A stretch of DNA of 64,000 nucleotides, from contig NZ_JACIET010000001.1 of the NCBI RefSeq assembly GCF_014197015.1, forward strand, positions 2,259,392-2,323,391, given 5' to 3'. The notes beneath the pieces are model-generated. The model did not search any database, was not told the origin of the DNA, and saw only the letters and a program-made list of their open reading frames with translations. Shown in pieces: positions 15,065-23,980 of this stretch. The translations under genes and the position numbers were made by a program. The DNA is from Niveibacterium umoris. GTDB taxonomy: Bacteria > Pseudomonadota > Gammaproteobacteria > Burkholderiales > Rhodocyclaceae. Positions within the stretch are counted from its first letter, which is position 1, and each line of letters starts with the position of its first letter.

Positions 15065-17416
15065 TCAACGGATACACACTTTCCGCACCTGCTTCATGTC
15101 GGTGATGCCCTGCAGCACCTTCTCGATGCCGTCTTGCCGCAGCGTGCGCATGCCGTCTTGCATGGCGCAGTTGAGGAGTTCGGAGACCGGCGCGCGGCTC
15201 TGTACCAGGCGCTTGATCTCATCGGTGCCGACCATCATTTCATGCAGACCGACGCGCCCCTTGTAGCCTTCGGTGCATTCCTGACAGCCCTTGGCGCGGT
15301 GCAAGACGAGCCGCCCTTCGTGACCGAAGCGATTCTTCCAGTCCGCGAGCAGTGCGGCCTCTGCGGCGACCGGATCGGCAAGGAATTCGGGCGTCATGCG
15401 CAGGTCTTCGCAGTACTCGTGGATCAGCGCCGTAATCTCGTCGTCGTCGGGGAAATAAGCTTCCTTGCAGTGCTTGCAGAGGCGCTTGGCGAGACGCTGG
15501 GCGAGCACGCCGAGCAGCGCATCGGCGAAATTGAAGGGATCCATGCCCATGTCGAGCAGGCGCACGACGGATTCCGGCGCGCTGTTGGTGTGCAAGGTGG
15601 ACAGCACCAGGTGGCCGGTGAGCGAGGCCTCGATGCCGATGGTCACGGTTTCCTTGTCGCGCATTTCGCCAACCATGATCACGTCGGGGTCGGCACGCAG
15701 GAAGGCGCGCATGATCGCGACAAAGTCGAGCCCGGCCTTGCGGTTGATCTGCACCTGTCGCAACCCGCGCTGGGTGATTTCGACCGGGTCTTCGGCCGTC
15801 CAGATCTTGGTGTCCTGCGTGTTCAGTTCCTTGAGGATCGAGTGCAGCGTTGTCGTCTTGCCCGAGCCGGTGGGGCCGCAACAGAAGAAGATGCCGTAGG
15901 GCTTGTTGATCGTGTTGTGCAGGCGTTCGAGGTTGCGCGGCGACATGCCCAGATCGGACAGCGGCAGCGGTTCGCCGTTGGCAAGCAGGCGCATCACCAC
16001 GTCTTCCATACCACCCGCGGTCGGGATGGTGGCGACGCGCAACTCGATGTCGAGCGGCCCGTACTTGCGGAAGCGGATCTTGCCGTCCTGTGGCTTGCGG
16101 CGCTCCGAGATATCAAGATCGCACATGATCTTGATGCGAGTCACAAGCGGGTTGCGGAAGCTGGCGGGCACCTCGATGTACGGCACCAGTGATCCGTCCT
16201 TGCGGAAACGGATCAACGTCTTTTCCTTGCCGGGGCGCGGTTCGATGTGGATGTCGGACGCGCCCTGCCGGTGCGCCTCGATGATGACCTTGTTGACCAG
16301 CTTGACGAGTTCGTTGTCCGCCGCAGCGGAAATATCCTCCTGCGAAGGGCCGTCGCGCTCGTCGTCGCTAAGCCCCGAAAGCAGGTCACTCACCGACGAT
16401 TCGTCGTAGGACTGTTCGAAGAGCTGCTGCGCGGTCTTTTCGAATTCGCGCCGCGTAGTGACGCGGAACGAAAGCTTGGCGCCGGGGAAGACGTTGTCCG
16501 CCACACGCGCGCCGCGCACCTGCTCGGGGTCGACGGTCAGGATGATCACGCCCTCCTGCGTTTCCTCGAGGGGCAACCAGCCGCTCTGCAGCACGTAATC
16601 CTTCTTGATGTTGCGCAGCAGGTGCATCGACTTGACCCGCTCCTGACGAAAGGGCTCATACGGCACGCCATAGAAGCGCGACATCGAATCGCCGACCGCC
16701 GCGGGGGCGACGCGCACGTCGTCGAGCAGCAAGTTCTCCACGCTCGCGTTGCGCTCACGCGCCTGCTTCGCCAGCTCATCCAGTTGCTCAAGCGAGACGA
16801 TGCCAATACGCGCCAGATAATCGTACTTGTTGCGCAAGGGCTTGTCTTCGGACAGGCGCTGCGCAAATGCCACCCCGAGCGTCTGCGCGAGGCCCTGAAG
16901 ACCCTCTTCGTCGATAGCGGTAAAGCGCGATCCGTCCCGCGCGTTGATCAACTGCACGACACCGAGCAGTTCGCTCTCGGCCGCGCCAAGAATCGGCGCC
17001 ACCAGCATCTGTTTGCTGTGATAGCCACTGCGCTCATCGACTTCGCGGCGGAATTCGAGCGTTGGCGAAATGTTCTCCAGCTCCACTGCATCGTAGACGT
17101 CGGAAATGTTCAGCAGCGTCTTGTGCAGCGCCACGTAGCCGGCAATGCTGCGATCGGAAATCGGCAGCCTGATCGCTTTGATCGAGTGCAGCCCGGTCTT
17201 GATCTTGGAAACGATCGCCGCGCCGGTTTCGTCCACCGTATAGAGCGTGATGCGCTCGGCGCCGAACAAGCTGCAGATATCGGCCGAGAGTTCGAAGATG
17301 ATCTCGTCGATGTTGTTGGTCGCATGAATGCGCGCGGTCAGCGCCTGCAGACCCTTGAAAAACGCGAGCCGACGGCTCAGGTCACCCGCATTGGTGCGGC
17401 CCGGAATGACACTCAT
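15065..17416 (-). CDS. GAF-domain GspE/PilB-type traffic ATPase
   Basis: Protein of 783 residues. A GAF sensor domain occupies roughly residues 20-195, with a GspE/PilB N-domain around 200-370 and the ATPase core after it. Walker A GPTGSGKTTT lies near 511-520; the Asp-box and Walker B region (DPDVIMVGEMRD) and the His box (STLHTN) follow. Two zinc CxxC pairs are present (CKHC and CQEC). Hexameric ATPases of this family drive pilus or pseudopilus extension. No other secretion gene adjoins it. Its neighbours are the pilins on one side and a phosphodiesterase-like enzyme and an FHA protein on the other, all on one strand. The GAF domain suggests that a small ligand or a cyclic nucleotide sets its activity; this is inference. 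It is not an ordinary pilB, which lacks the GAF domain. Confidence 0.87.
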   Translation of the reverse strand: MSVIPGRTNAGDLSRRLAFFKGLQALTARIHATNNIDEIIFELSADICSLFGAERITLYTVDETGAAIVSKIKTGLHSIKAIRLPISDRSIAGYVALHKTLLNISDVYDAVELENISPTLEFRREVDERSGYHSKQMLVAPILGAAESELLGVVQLINARDGSRFTAIDEEGLQGLAQTLGVAFAQRLSEDKPLRNKYDYLARIGIVSLEQLDELAKQARERNASVENLLLDDVRVAPAAVGDSMSRFYGVPYEPFRQERVKSMHLLRNIKKDYVLQSGWLPLEETQEGVIILTVDPEQVRGARVADNVFPGAKLSFRVTTRREFEKTAQQLFEQSYDESSVSDLLSGLSDDERDGPSQEDISAAADNELVKLVNKVIIEAHRQGASDIHIEPRPGKEKTLIRFRKDGSLVPYIEVPASFRNPLVTRIKIMCDLDISERRKPQDGKIRFRKYGPLDIELRVATIPTAGGMEDVVMRLLANGEPLPLSDLGMSPRNLERLHNTINKPYGIFFCCGPTGSGKTTTLHSILKELNTQDTKIWTAEDPVEITQRGLRQVQINRKAGLDFVAIMRAFLRADPDVIMVGEMRDKETVTIGIEASLTGHLVLSTLHTNSAPESVVRLLDMGMDPFNFADALLGVLAQRLAKRLCKHCKEAYFPDDDEITALIHEYCEDLRMTPEFLADPVAAEAALLADWKNRFGHEGRLVLHRAKGCQECTEGYKGRVGLHEMMVGTDEIKRLVQSRAPVSELLNCAMQDGMRTLRQDGIEKVLQGITDMKQVRKVCIR

Positions 17417-17486
17417 CGATCGCCCCCCAGATTGGCGAAGATTCCCGTGCAGATGATAAACCCCCGCATGCGCGCGCGGGCGACGA

Positions 17487-18281
17487 TCAGAGGCGGAAAA
17501 CCTTGTCGTTCTTGAGGATCTGGGGCCTGAGACGTCCCGCGTAGGTCGCGATCTCTTCGGTGATCTCGGCCGCCTGAGCCGGCTTCAAATGCGTGATGAA
17601 CACATCGGGCGAAACAATCAGCCGATCGAGCAACGAGAACAGCATCTGCGGGCAAAGGTGCCGCGCTGCGAGCGCCAGATCATGCTGCATGTTCGGGAAG
17701 GCGGTTTCGACGATCAGCACCCGCAGTTCGTCAATCGCGTTGATCGCTGCGATTTGCGGTTCGCAGAGCGTGGTGTCGCCAGAGAAGACCAGGCTCGCGC
17801 CGCGTTCCGAGCGGATCTGGTATCCGACTGCGGGTACCGCATGCAGCGCCGGCAACGCAGTAATTCGCCGACCACCGATATCAATCGATTCGCCGACACG
17901 CAGCTCATTGAAGCGCATCAGCGGATGCGCCCGATCGGGAATGGCGGAAAAGTCCGGCCAGATCAGCCAGTTGAAGATGTGCGATCGGATGATGCGCAGC
18001 GTTTCCGGCGCCGCGTGCACCGTCAGCGGGCGATCGCGGTAATCACCGACGGTGTCGATGATGAATGGCAGATAGGCGATGTGGTCAAGATGCGCATGCG
18101 TCAGGAAGACATGGTCGATCGCCACCAGCGCCGGCACGTCGAGCACCCCTGCGCCAGTGCCGCAATCGATCAGGATGTCATCGTCGATCGCTAGCGAAGT
18201 CGTGCGGACGTCCAGACCGCCGATGCCGCCACTGCAACCGAGTACGCGTACCTCCACGGCCCGCCCCGCCCGCGCGCTCAA
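17487..18281 (-). CDS. MBL-fold hydrolase, class II 3',5'-cyclic-nucleotide phosphodiesterase-like
   Basis: Metallo-beta-lactamase-fold enzyme of 264 residues with HAHLDH at 62-67 (two-metal site), an N-terminal LGCSGGIGG, LIDCGTG near 38-43, a later SGDTTLCEP that supplies metal ligands, and a final ITHLKP. The motif set fits the class II cAMP phosphodiesterase family (PDE1/CpdP-like), which opens cAMP or cGMP to the 5'-nucleotide; other MBL hydrolases cannot be ruled out. The frame begins at a TTG whose TTGA overlaps the FHA gene stop by four bases. A GTG at 18257, which would give VEVRVLGCSGG, is an equally good start. No strong ribosome site is seen for either, so coupling to the FHA gene is likely. 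Confidence 0.75.
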   Translation of the reverse strand: MSARAGRAVEVRVLGCSGGIGGLDVRTTSLAIDDDILIDCGTGAGVLDVPALVAIDHVFLTHAHLDHIAYLPFIIDTVGDYRDRPLTVHAAPETLRIIRSHIFNWLIWPDFSAIPDRAHPLMRFNELRVGESIDIGGRRITALPALHAVPAVGYQIRSERGASLVFSGDTTLCEPQIAAINAIDELRVLIVETAFPNMQHDLALAARHLCPQMLFSLLDRLIVSPDVFITHLKPAQAAEITEEIATYAGRLRPQILKNDKVFRL

Positions 18282-19036
18282 CCGGCGCGCAGGTAGAACT
18301 CCATCTTGACGCCCGCCAGCTCGATCACATCGTGATCGGTCAGCGGATGCGCCTGCGCACTGATTTCGCGCCCGTTGATGACCGGGAAGGCGGTGCCTTC
18401 CACATGAGTGATGAAGTAGCCGTGCGCACGACGCGTGATGACTGCGACCTGCAGGCCCGGCTTGCCCAGCGTCGTCAGCGACTTGCTCAGTTCGAGTTCA
18501 CGCCCGGCGTTGCGACCGGAAAGGATCTGCACCACGCCGATCTGCGCGGCCTGGTCACTATCGGGCTGCGACCAGTTCGTGCCGGTCAGGCCGCCCGATG
18601 CGGTGACGCCCTGGGTGGCGGTCTGCCCCTCGGCGAAACCCGTCACCATCGTCTCGGCCGCGGCCCGCATGGTGGTGTTCTGCGTCTTGGTGAAGTCCTG
18701 CGGCACTTCGAATGCTTTTTCGAAGGTATTGGCGGCGGCCGGCGGCGGCGTGTCTTTCAAGAACTTGAGCCGGTACTTGCCGAGTTCGACGATGTCGCCG
18801 TCCTTCAAGGCATGCTTCTTGATCGGCTGCCCGTTCACATACGTGCCGTTGGTGCTGTTCAGATCCTCGAGGAAAGCGTCCTGAAGGATCGTCGCAATCG
18901 ACGCGTGCTCACCGCTGATCGCCAGATTGTCGATCTGGATGTCGTTGTGAGGCTTGCGGCCAATCGTGATGCGCTGCTTGTCCAGCGCGATTTCCTTCAG
19001 CACGAGGCCATCCATGCTCAGGACGATTTTCGGCAT
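18278..19036 (-). CDS. Protein with two FHA domains
   Basis: Cytoplasmic protein of 252 residues. The first FHA domain (about 20-90) has the canonical phosphothreonine-binding marks GRKPHNDIQID, SGEHA and NSTNGTYVNG. A linker rich in Thr/Gln/Ala follows (about 95-165). A second, degenerate FHA-like domain (about 175-250) ends in HDVIELAGVKMEFYLR. FHA domains read phosphothreonine, so a Ser/Thr kinase partner is expected, but none is encoded in the window. It overlaps the phosphodiesterase-like gene by four bases. The intact first and worn second domain suggest one binding site and one structural or self-interacting site. The Thr-rich linker (QNTTMR) could itself be a phosphorylated ligand. 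Confidence 0.87.
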   Translation of the reverse strand: MPKIVLSMDGLVLKEIALDKQRITIGRKPHNDIQIDNLAISGEHASIATILQDAFLEDLNSTNGTYVNGQPIKKHALKDGDIVELGKYRLKFLKDTPPPAAANTFEKAFEVPQDFTKTQNTTMRAAAETMVTGFAEGQTATQGVTASGGLTGTNWSQPDSDQAAQIGVVQILSGRNAGRELELSKSLTTLGKPGLQVAVITRRAHGYFITHVEGTAFPVINGREISAQAHPLTDHDVIELAGVKMEFYLRAG

Positions 19037-19102
19037 GCAGAACTCCGGGTAGAGGGTGCGCGATCGTGTTCGCCCGCAGCACCGAGACTGGAATCATGCC
19101 GC

Positions 19103-19119
19103 GCCCCGCTCTGCGGGGC
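19103..19119 (-). terminator. Stem-loop downstream of the cyclodeaminase gene
   Basis: A perfect 7-bp GC-rich stem (19103-19109 with 19113-19119) and a three-base loop, 18 bases after the stop codon of the ornithine cyclodeaminase-like gene. There is no T-tract on either side, so it may be a Rho-dependent or RNA-stabilising element rather than a true intrinsic terminator. Confidence 0.35.
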
Positions 19120-19136
19120 AACGGGTTCCGGCCAAA

Positions 19137-20096
19137 TCAGTAAGGCAAGGGTGTGCCGAGCTTGGCATCCCGCGCCCGAGAAAGCACCTCGACCCCCAGT
19201 GCCAGGTCCTGGATCGCCAAGCCCTGGGACTCGAACAAGGTCACCATGCGCGCATCGGTTCGCGCCGGTCGGAAGCCGGCGATGATATCGCCCAACTCGA
19301 CGAGACGCCCTTCTGCAAGACGACCTTTTTCCAGCAGCGGCAACAAGTCGCCGGCTTCGCGCAGCGCCGTCGCACGCGTATCCACGGCAATCAGATCGGC
19401 GCGGGCGACTGCCGCCTCGTCCAGTTCCCGGCGAATCAGCGCGTTCGACCCCGCCGCATTCACATGGCAGCCAGCAGGCAACCAGTTGCCATCAAAGAGC
19501 GGCTTCGGCGAGGAGGTAATCGTGACGACGATATCGGCCGCACGCACGGCGTCTTCCACCGCGTCAGCAGCCTTCACCTCCCTGCCTGTCAGCCCCGCCA
19601 TTTCCGCGCAGAAGGCCTCGAGTCTGGCGCGATCGCGCGCGACCACCGAAAACCTTTCGATGGGCAAGGACAAGGCCAGCGCCTCGACCTGCCCGCGTGC
19701 CTGCCAGCCCGCCCCGAACACCACCGCACGCTTCGATTCGGACCGCGCGAGCCAACGCGCCGCCACACCACCAGCAGCGCCCGTGCGCATCATGCCCAAC
19801 CGGTCGGCCTCGATCACCGCGAGCGCATCGCCCGAGTCGGCATCGAACAGGTGCAACCAGAAACGGGTGCCGTTGCGCGACGAGGTGTAGGTCTTGTAGC
19901 CGGTGACCCGGCGCGCATCGAGCAACCCGCCCTGCAACAAGTGGTGAATGATCTTGCCGCTGCGGACCCGCTGGCGCGGATAGTCGACGGCTTCACCGCG
20001 CGCCAGCGCCGCGTGTGCCGACTCGACCGCAGTGAGCGCCAGCGGCATGTCTATCACCGCGGCGACCTCGGCCTCGGTCAGGTAGAGCGCAGCCAT
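19137..20096 (-). CDS. Ornithine cyclodeaminase / mu-crystallin family protein
   Basis: NAD(P)-dependent enzyme of 319 residues. Family members carry out ornithine cyclodeamination, imine (ketimine) reduction or alanine dehydrogenation. Seen: GYKTYTSSRNG near residue 80, the adenylate-binding segment RTGAAGGVAARWLA, the Rossmann motif VFGAGWQARGQ, and TITSSPKPLFDG, GSN and ALGVEVL further on. Start ATG 20096 is chosen because GAGGAAGG lies five bases upstream; the frame extends to 20111 into the terC gene. The terC stop is one base before this start, so the two are translationally coupled. Substrate cannot be told from sequence. Confidence 0.85.
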   Translation of the reverse strand: MAALYLTEAEVAAVIDMPLALTAVESAHAALARGEAVDYPRQRVRSGKIIHHLLQGGLLDARRVTGYKTYTSSRNGTRFWLHLFDADSGDALAVIEADRLGMMRTGAAGGVAARWLARSESKRAVVFGAGWQARGQVEALALSLPIERFSVVARDRARLEAFCAEMAGLTGREVKAADAVEDAVRAADIVVTITSSPKPLFDGNWLPAGCHVNAAGSNALIRRELDEAAVARADLIAVDTRATALREAGDLLPLLEKGRLAEGRLVELGDIIAGFRPARTDARMVTLFESQGLAIQDLALGVEVLSRARDAKLGTPLPY

Positions 20097-20097
20097 T

Positions 20098-20799
20098 TCA
20101 GCCTTCCTCAAGAACGCGGTAGCCCCGGGCGCGGCGACGCGTCATCACGACGCCGATCACCACCACCAGCGTCGCACCGGCGGATGCAGCAAAATAGCCC
20201 GACCAGGTCGGCAGGCCCGCCAACAAGGGCTTGATCGCGGGGTCAGACGCAATCATCCCCCCCGCCACCCAACCCAGGAGCCCGGCGCCTATCGTCACGA
20301 CGAGCGGCACGCGCTCCATCAGGTGCATGATGACCTGGCTGGCGAAAATGATGATCGGAATGCTCACGATCAAGCCGAACACCAGCAGCGGAATGCTGCC
20401 GTGCGACGCCCCGGCGACAGCCACCACGTTATCGAGACTCATCACGAAGTCAGCCACGATGATCGTCTTGACTGCCCCCCAGACGCTGCCCGAGCCATGG
20501 ATCTCGTGCTCGCCTTCCTGCTCGGGCACCATCAGTTTGACGCCGATCCACAGCAGCAACAGGCCCCCGATCAGCTTCAACCACGGCCAGCCCATCAGCA
20601 AGGCGGCAAACGCGGTCAGCACGATCCGCAAGACCACGGCACCCAGCACGCCCCATGCGATGCCGGCACGCCGGCGATCAGGCGTCAGGTTCCGGCACGC
20701 GAGCGCGATCACCACTGCGTTGTCTCCCGACAGCACGAGGTCGATCACGATGATCTGCGCAACGGCAGACCAGAAATGGATGTCCGAAAGGTCAGGCAT
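20098..20799 (-). CDS. TerC/YjbE family membrane protein
   Basis: Integral membrane protein of 233 residues with seven predicted helices in two repeated halves. Each half carries the family's acidic metal motif: SGDNAVV (D26-N27) in the first and SLDNVVA (about 122-124) in the second. TerC/Alx/MeeY/YjbE proteins export manganese or help load metals into secreted proteins (family knowledge). The YjbE-type length and the N-terminal SAVAQIIVIDLVLSGDNA point to the YjbE subfamily. It is coupled to a cyclodeaminase-like gene one base downstream, an odd partner. No yybP-ykoY manganese riboswitch was recognised upstream, in the 128 bases shared with the sucD terminator. Confidence 0.85.
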   Translation of the reverse strand: MPDLSDIHFWSAVAQIIVIDLVLSGDNAVVIALACRNLTPDRRRAGIAWGVLGAVVLRIVLTAFAALLMGWPWLKLIGGLLLLWIGVKLMVPEQEGEHEIHGSGSVWGAVKTIIVADFVMSLDNVVAVAGASHGSIPLLVFGLIVSIPIIIFASQVIMHLMERVPLVVTIGAGLLGWVAGGMIASDPAIKPLLAGLPTWSGYFAASAGATLVVVIGVVMTRRRARGYRVLEEG

Positions 20800-20882
20800 G
20801 AGCGGGCGAGCACCGAAACCGCAAGTCTAGCGGAGCGTCCCGGCGGAGAGACCTCCACAAGCGACGTCCGCGCAAAAACAAA

Positions 20883-20904
20883 ACGCCCGGCACGGGCCGG
20901 GCGT
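20883..20904 (-). terminator. Rho-independent terminator after sucCD
   Basis: A perfect 9-bp GC-rich stem (20883-20891 with 20896-20904) and a four-base loop. On the minus strand it is followed by TTTTGTTTTTG. It lies 23 bases after the sucD stop and closes the sucCD transcript. Confidence 0.9.
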
Positions 20905-20927
20905 CTCGTTTCGCAAGCTTGCGTCGG

Positions 20928-21821
20928 TCAGAGCAGGCTCTTGAGCAGCTTGCCCATTTCAGACGGGTTGCGGGTCACCTTGAAGCCACACTCTTCCATG
21001 ATGGCGAGCTTGGCGTCAGCCGTGTCGGCACCGCCGGAGATCAGCGCACCGGCGTGGCCCATGCGCTTGCCGGCCGGCGCCGTGACACCCGCGATGAAGC
21101 CAACGATCGGCTTCTTCATGTTGTCCTTGCACCACAGCGCGGCTTCGGCTTCGTCAGGTCCACCGATCTCGCCGATCATGATCACCGCGTCGGTGTCCGG
21201 ATCGTCGTTGAAGGCCTTCATCACATCGATGTGCTTCAGACCGTTGATCGGGTCGCCACCGATACCGACGGCCGAGGACTGGCCCAGCCCGATTTCGGTC
21301 AGTTGTGCCACGGCTTCGTAGGTCAGCGTACCGGAGCGCGACACCACGCCGATGCGGCCCTTGCGGTGGATGTGGCCCGGCATGATGCCGATCTTGATTT
21401 CGTCGGGCGTGATCAGCCCCGGGCAGTTCGGCCCCAGCAGCAGGGTCTTCTTGCCGCCGGCCGCTTCCTTGGCCTTCATCTTGTTGCGCACTTCGAGCAT
21501 GTCGCGAACCGGAATGCCCTCGGTGATGCAGATCGCCAGATCCAGATCGGCCTCGACGGCCTCCCAGATCGCAGCGGCAGCACCCGCCGGCGGCACGTAG
21601 ATCACCGACACGGTCGCGCCGGTTTCAGCCGCCGCTTCCTTCACCGACCCGAAAATCGGGATGTTGAAGATGGACTCGCCCGCCTTCTTCGGGTTCACAC
21701 CCGCGACGAAGCAGTTCTTGCCGTTGGCGTATTCCTGGCACTTTTCGGTGTGGAACTGGCCGGTCTTGCCCGTGATGCCCTGGGTGATGACCTTGGTGTC
21801 TTTGTTGATCAGAATCGACAT
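20928..21821 (-). CDS. sucD: Succinate-CoA ligase, alpha subunit
   Basis: Cytoplasmic TCA-cycle enzyme subunit of 297 residues that binds CoA and carries the phosphohistidine. Seen: the N-terminal [27 protein letters not shown], the ligase motif [10 protein letters not shown], a [11 protein letters not shown] loop and the active-site His in [13 protein letters not shown] near residue 250. Length is normal for the family. It starts 18 bases after sucC with a good ribosome site (GGAGAAC) and ends before a strong terminator. With SucC it interconverts succinyl-CoA and succinate with ATP or GTP formation. Confidence 0.97.
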   Translation of the reverse strand: MSILINKDTKVITQGITGKTGQFHTEKCQEYANGKNCFVAGVNPKKAGESIFNIPIFGSVKEAAAETGATVSVIYVPPAGAAAAIWEAVEADLDLAICITEGIPVRDMLEVRNKMKAKEAAGGKKTLLLGPNCPGLITPDEIKIGIMPGHIHRKGRIGVVSRSGTLTYEAVAQLTEIGLGQSSAVGIGGDPINGLKHIDVMKAFNDDPDTDAVIMIGEIGGPDEAEAALWCKDNMKKPIVGFIAGVTAPAGKRMGHAGALISGGADTADAKLAIMEECGFKVTRNPSEMGKLLKSLL

Positions 21822-21839
21822 TTCAGAGTTCTCCGGGCA

Positions 21840-23000
<1,161 letters not shown>

Positions 23001-23229
23001 GGTTGCCCTTCGATCTCTGCCCCCGCCCGGGGTCGCCGGGCTCAGTAGGCTCAAAGTTGGTATCGGGTCGGAACACGGGCAGACGAGACGGACTGCGCCC
23101 CCTTTGACGCAGCGGATGCCGACTCTCCCCCTCCCTCGGCAAAAGCCAGACCGGGCGCTTGGCAGCCCCGTTGCCGCAGTGCAACACCCGGATCGGCCGG
23201 ATTGTAACCGAATCGCCCTTGCGGGTTAC

Positions 23230-23796
23230 TTACGTGTTTCCGGAGTCTTCGAAGCTGCGAGGGCGGTGCCAGCGCGGGTAGTAGCGCTGGGCCGCGGCGC
23301 CGGAAGAGTCGAGCGCATGGCAGCGGTCGAGCTGGTAGGGCTTGCGGTCGCCCGAATCGTCTTCGCGGATCAGGGTCGCAAAGGTCTGCAGCGCGACGGT
23401 CGGCAGCGTCAAGAGGAGTTCGGTCAGGTGGGTGCAGCCCTTCACTTCTGCAAAACGTTCCTGCATCGCCTTGCGGAATCCCTGGAACAGGTTCAATCCA
23501 ACGAGCTGCCGGTAGGCCGGAGCAATGACCTCGCAATACCCGGTGTAAGGCGCCCAGGTGGTGTCGGCGACGGCGTCGGTAATGTTGAAGTGGCGGTCGA
23601 TCGTCAGGCGCACCCGCATCTCGTGCACCGGCGTGCCGGCCGGGCGCACGCCGGAGAGGATCTCGTAGTCGGCGTCCTTCAGGTCGGTCAGCGTCGCGTC
23701 AAGGTCGAACAAACCGTCTTCGCGCAGAAAGCCTTCCGCCACGATGCGGCGCGTATGAAGTCGCCGACGCGCGGCGACCGGTTCCGGCAATGCCAT
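23230..23796 (-). CDS. DUF2889 family protein of unknown function
   Basis: Conserved protein of 188 residues, recognised as DUF2889. Start ATG 23796 is set by AGGGGG six bases upstream; the longer frame overlapping ackA is spurious. Seen: an N-terminal RRRLHTRRIVAEGFLREDGLFDLDATLTD, the typical start of the family, then VHEMRVRLTIDR, a central GYCEVIAPAYRQLVGLN and a C-terminal Asp/His-rich tail. No signal peptide, membrane segment or known catalytic motif is seen. It lies downstream of ackA beyond that gene's terminator, so it is probably transcribed on its own. No function can be offered. Confidence 0.8.
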   Translation of the reverse strand: MALPEPVAARRRLHTRRIVAEGFLREDGLFDLDATLTDLKDADYEILSGVRPAGTPVHEMRVRLTIDRHFNITDAVADTTWAPYTGYCEVIAPAYRQLVGLNLFQGFRKAMQERFAEVKGCTHLTELLLTLPTVALQTFATLIREDDSGDRKPYQLDRCHALDSSGAAAQRYYPRWHRPRSFEDSGNT

Positions 23797-23917
23797 GATT
23801 CCCCCTGCTCCGGCCCGACGCCCCCGCGCTCGCGGCCGCTTCTGCGCCGACGATGATAGCAATGACTGCGTCGGCAGCGAGGGGCAATCGATCCGGCGCC
23901 GACAATCCTCATGAAAA

Positions 23918-23946
23918 ACGGCCGGCGCCTCGCAGCGGCCGGCCGT
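23918..23946 (-). terminator. Rho-independent terminator after ackA
   Basis: A perfect 9-bp stem (23918-23926 with 23938-23946) and an 11-base loop. On the minus strand it is followed by TTTTCAT. It lies 34 bases after the ackA stop and closes the pflB-pflA-pta-ackA unit. Confidence 0.82.
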
Positions 23947-23980
23947 ACCCGGGGGGAGAGGTGGGTTCGTGTGGGCGGGG

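Noticed and set aside
15065..17416. Reading the GAF-GspE ATPase as part of a type II secretion cluster
   Set aside because: No gspC-M or secretin genes adjoin it, and the neighbours are pilins and signalling proteins.
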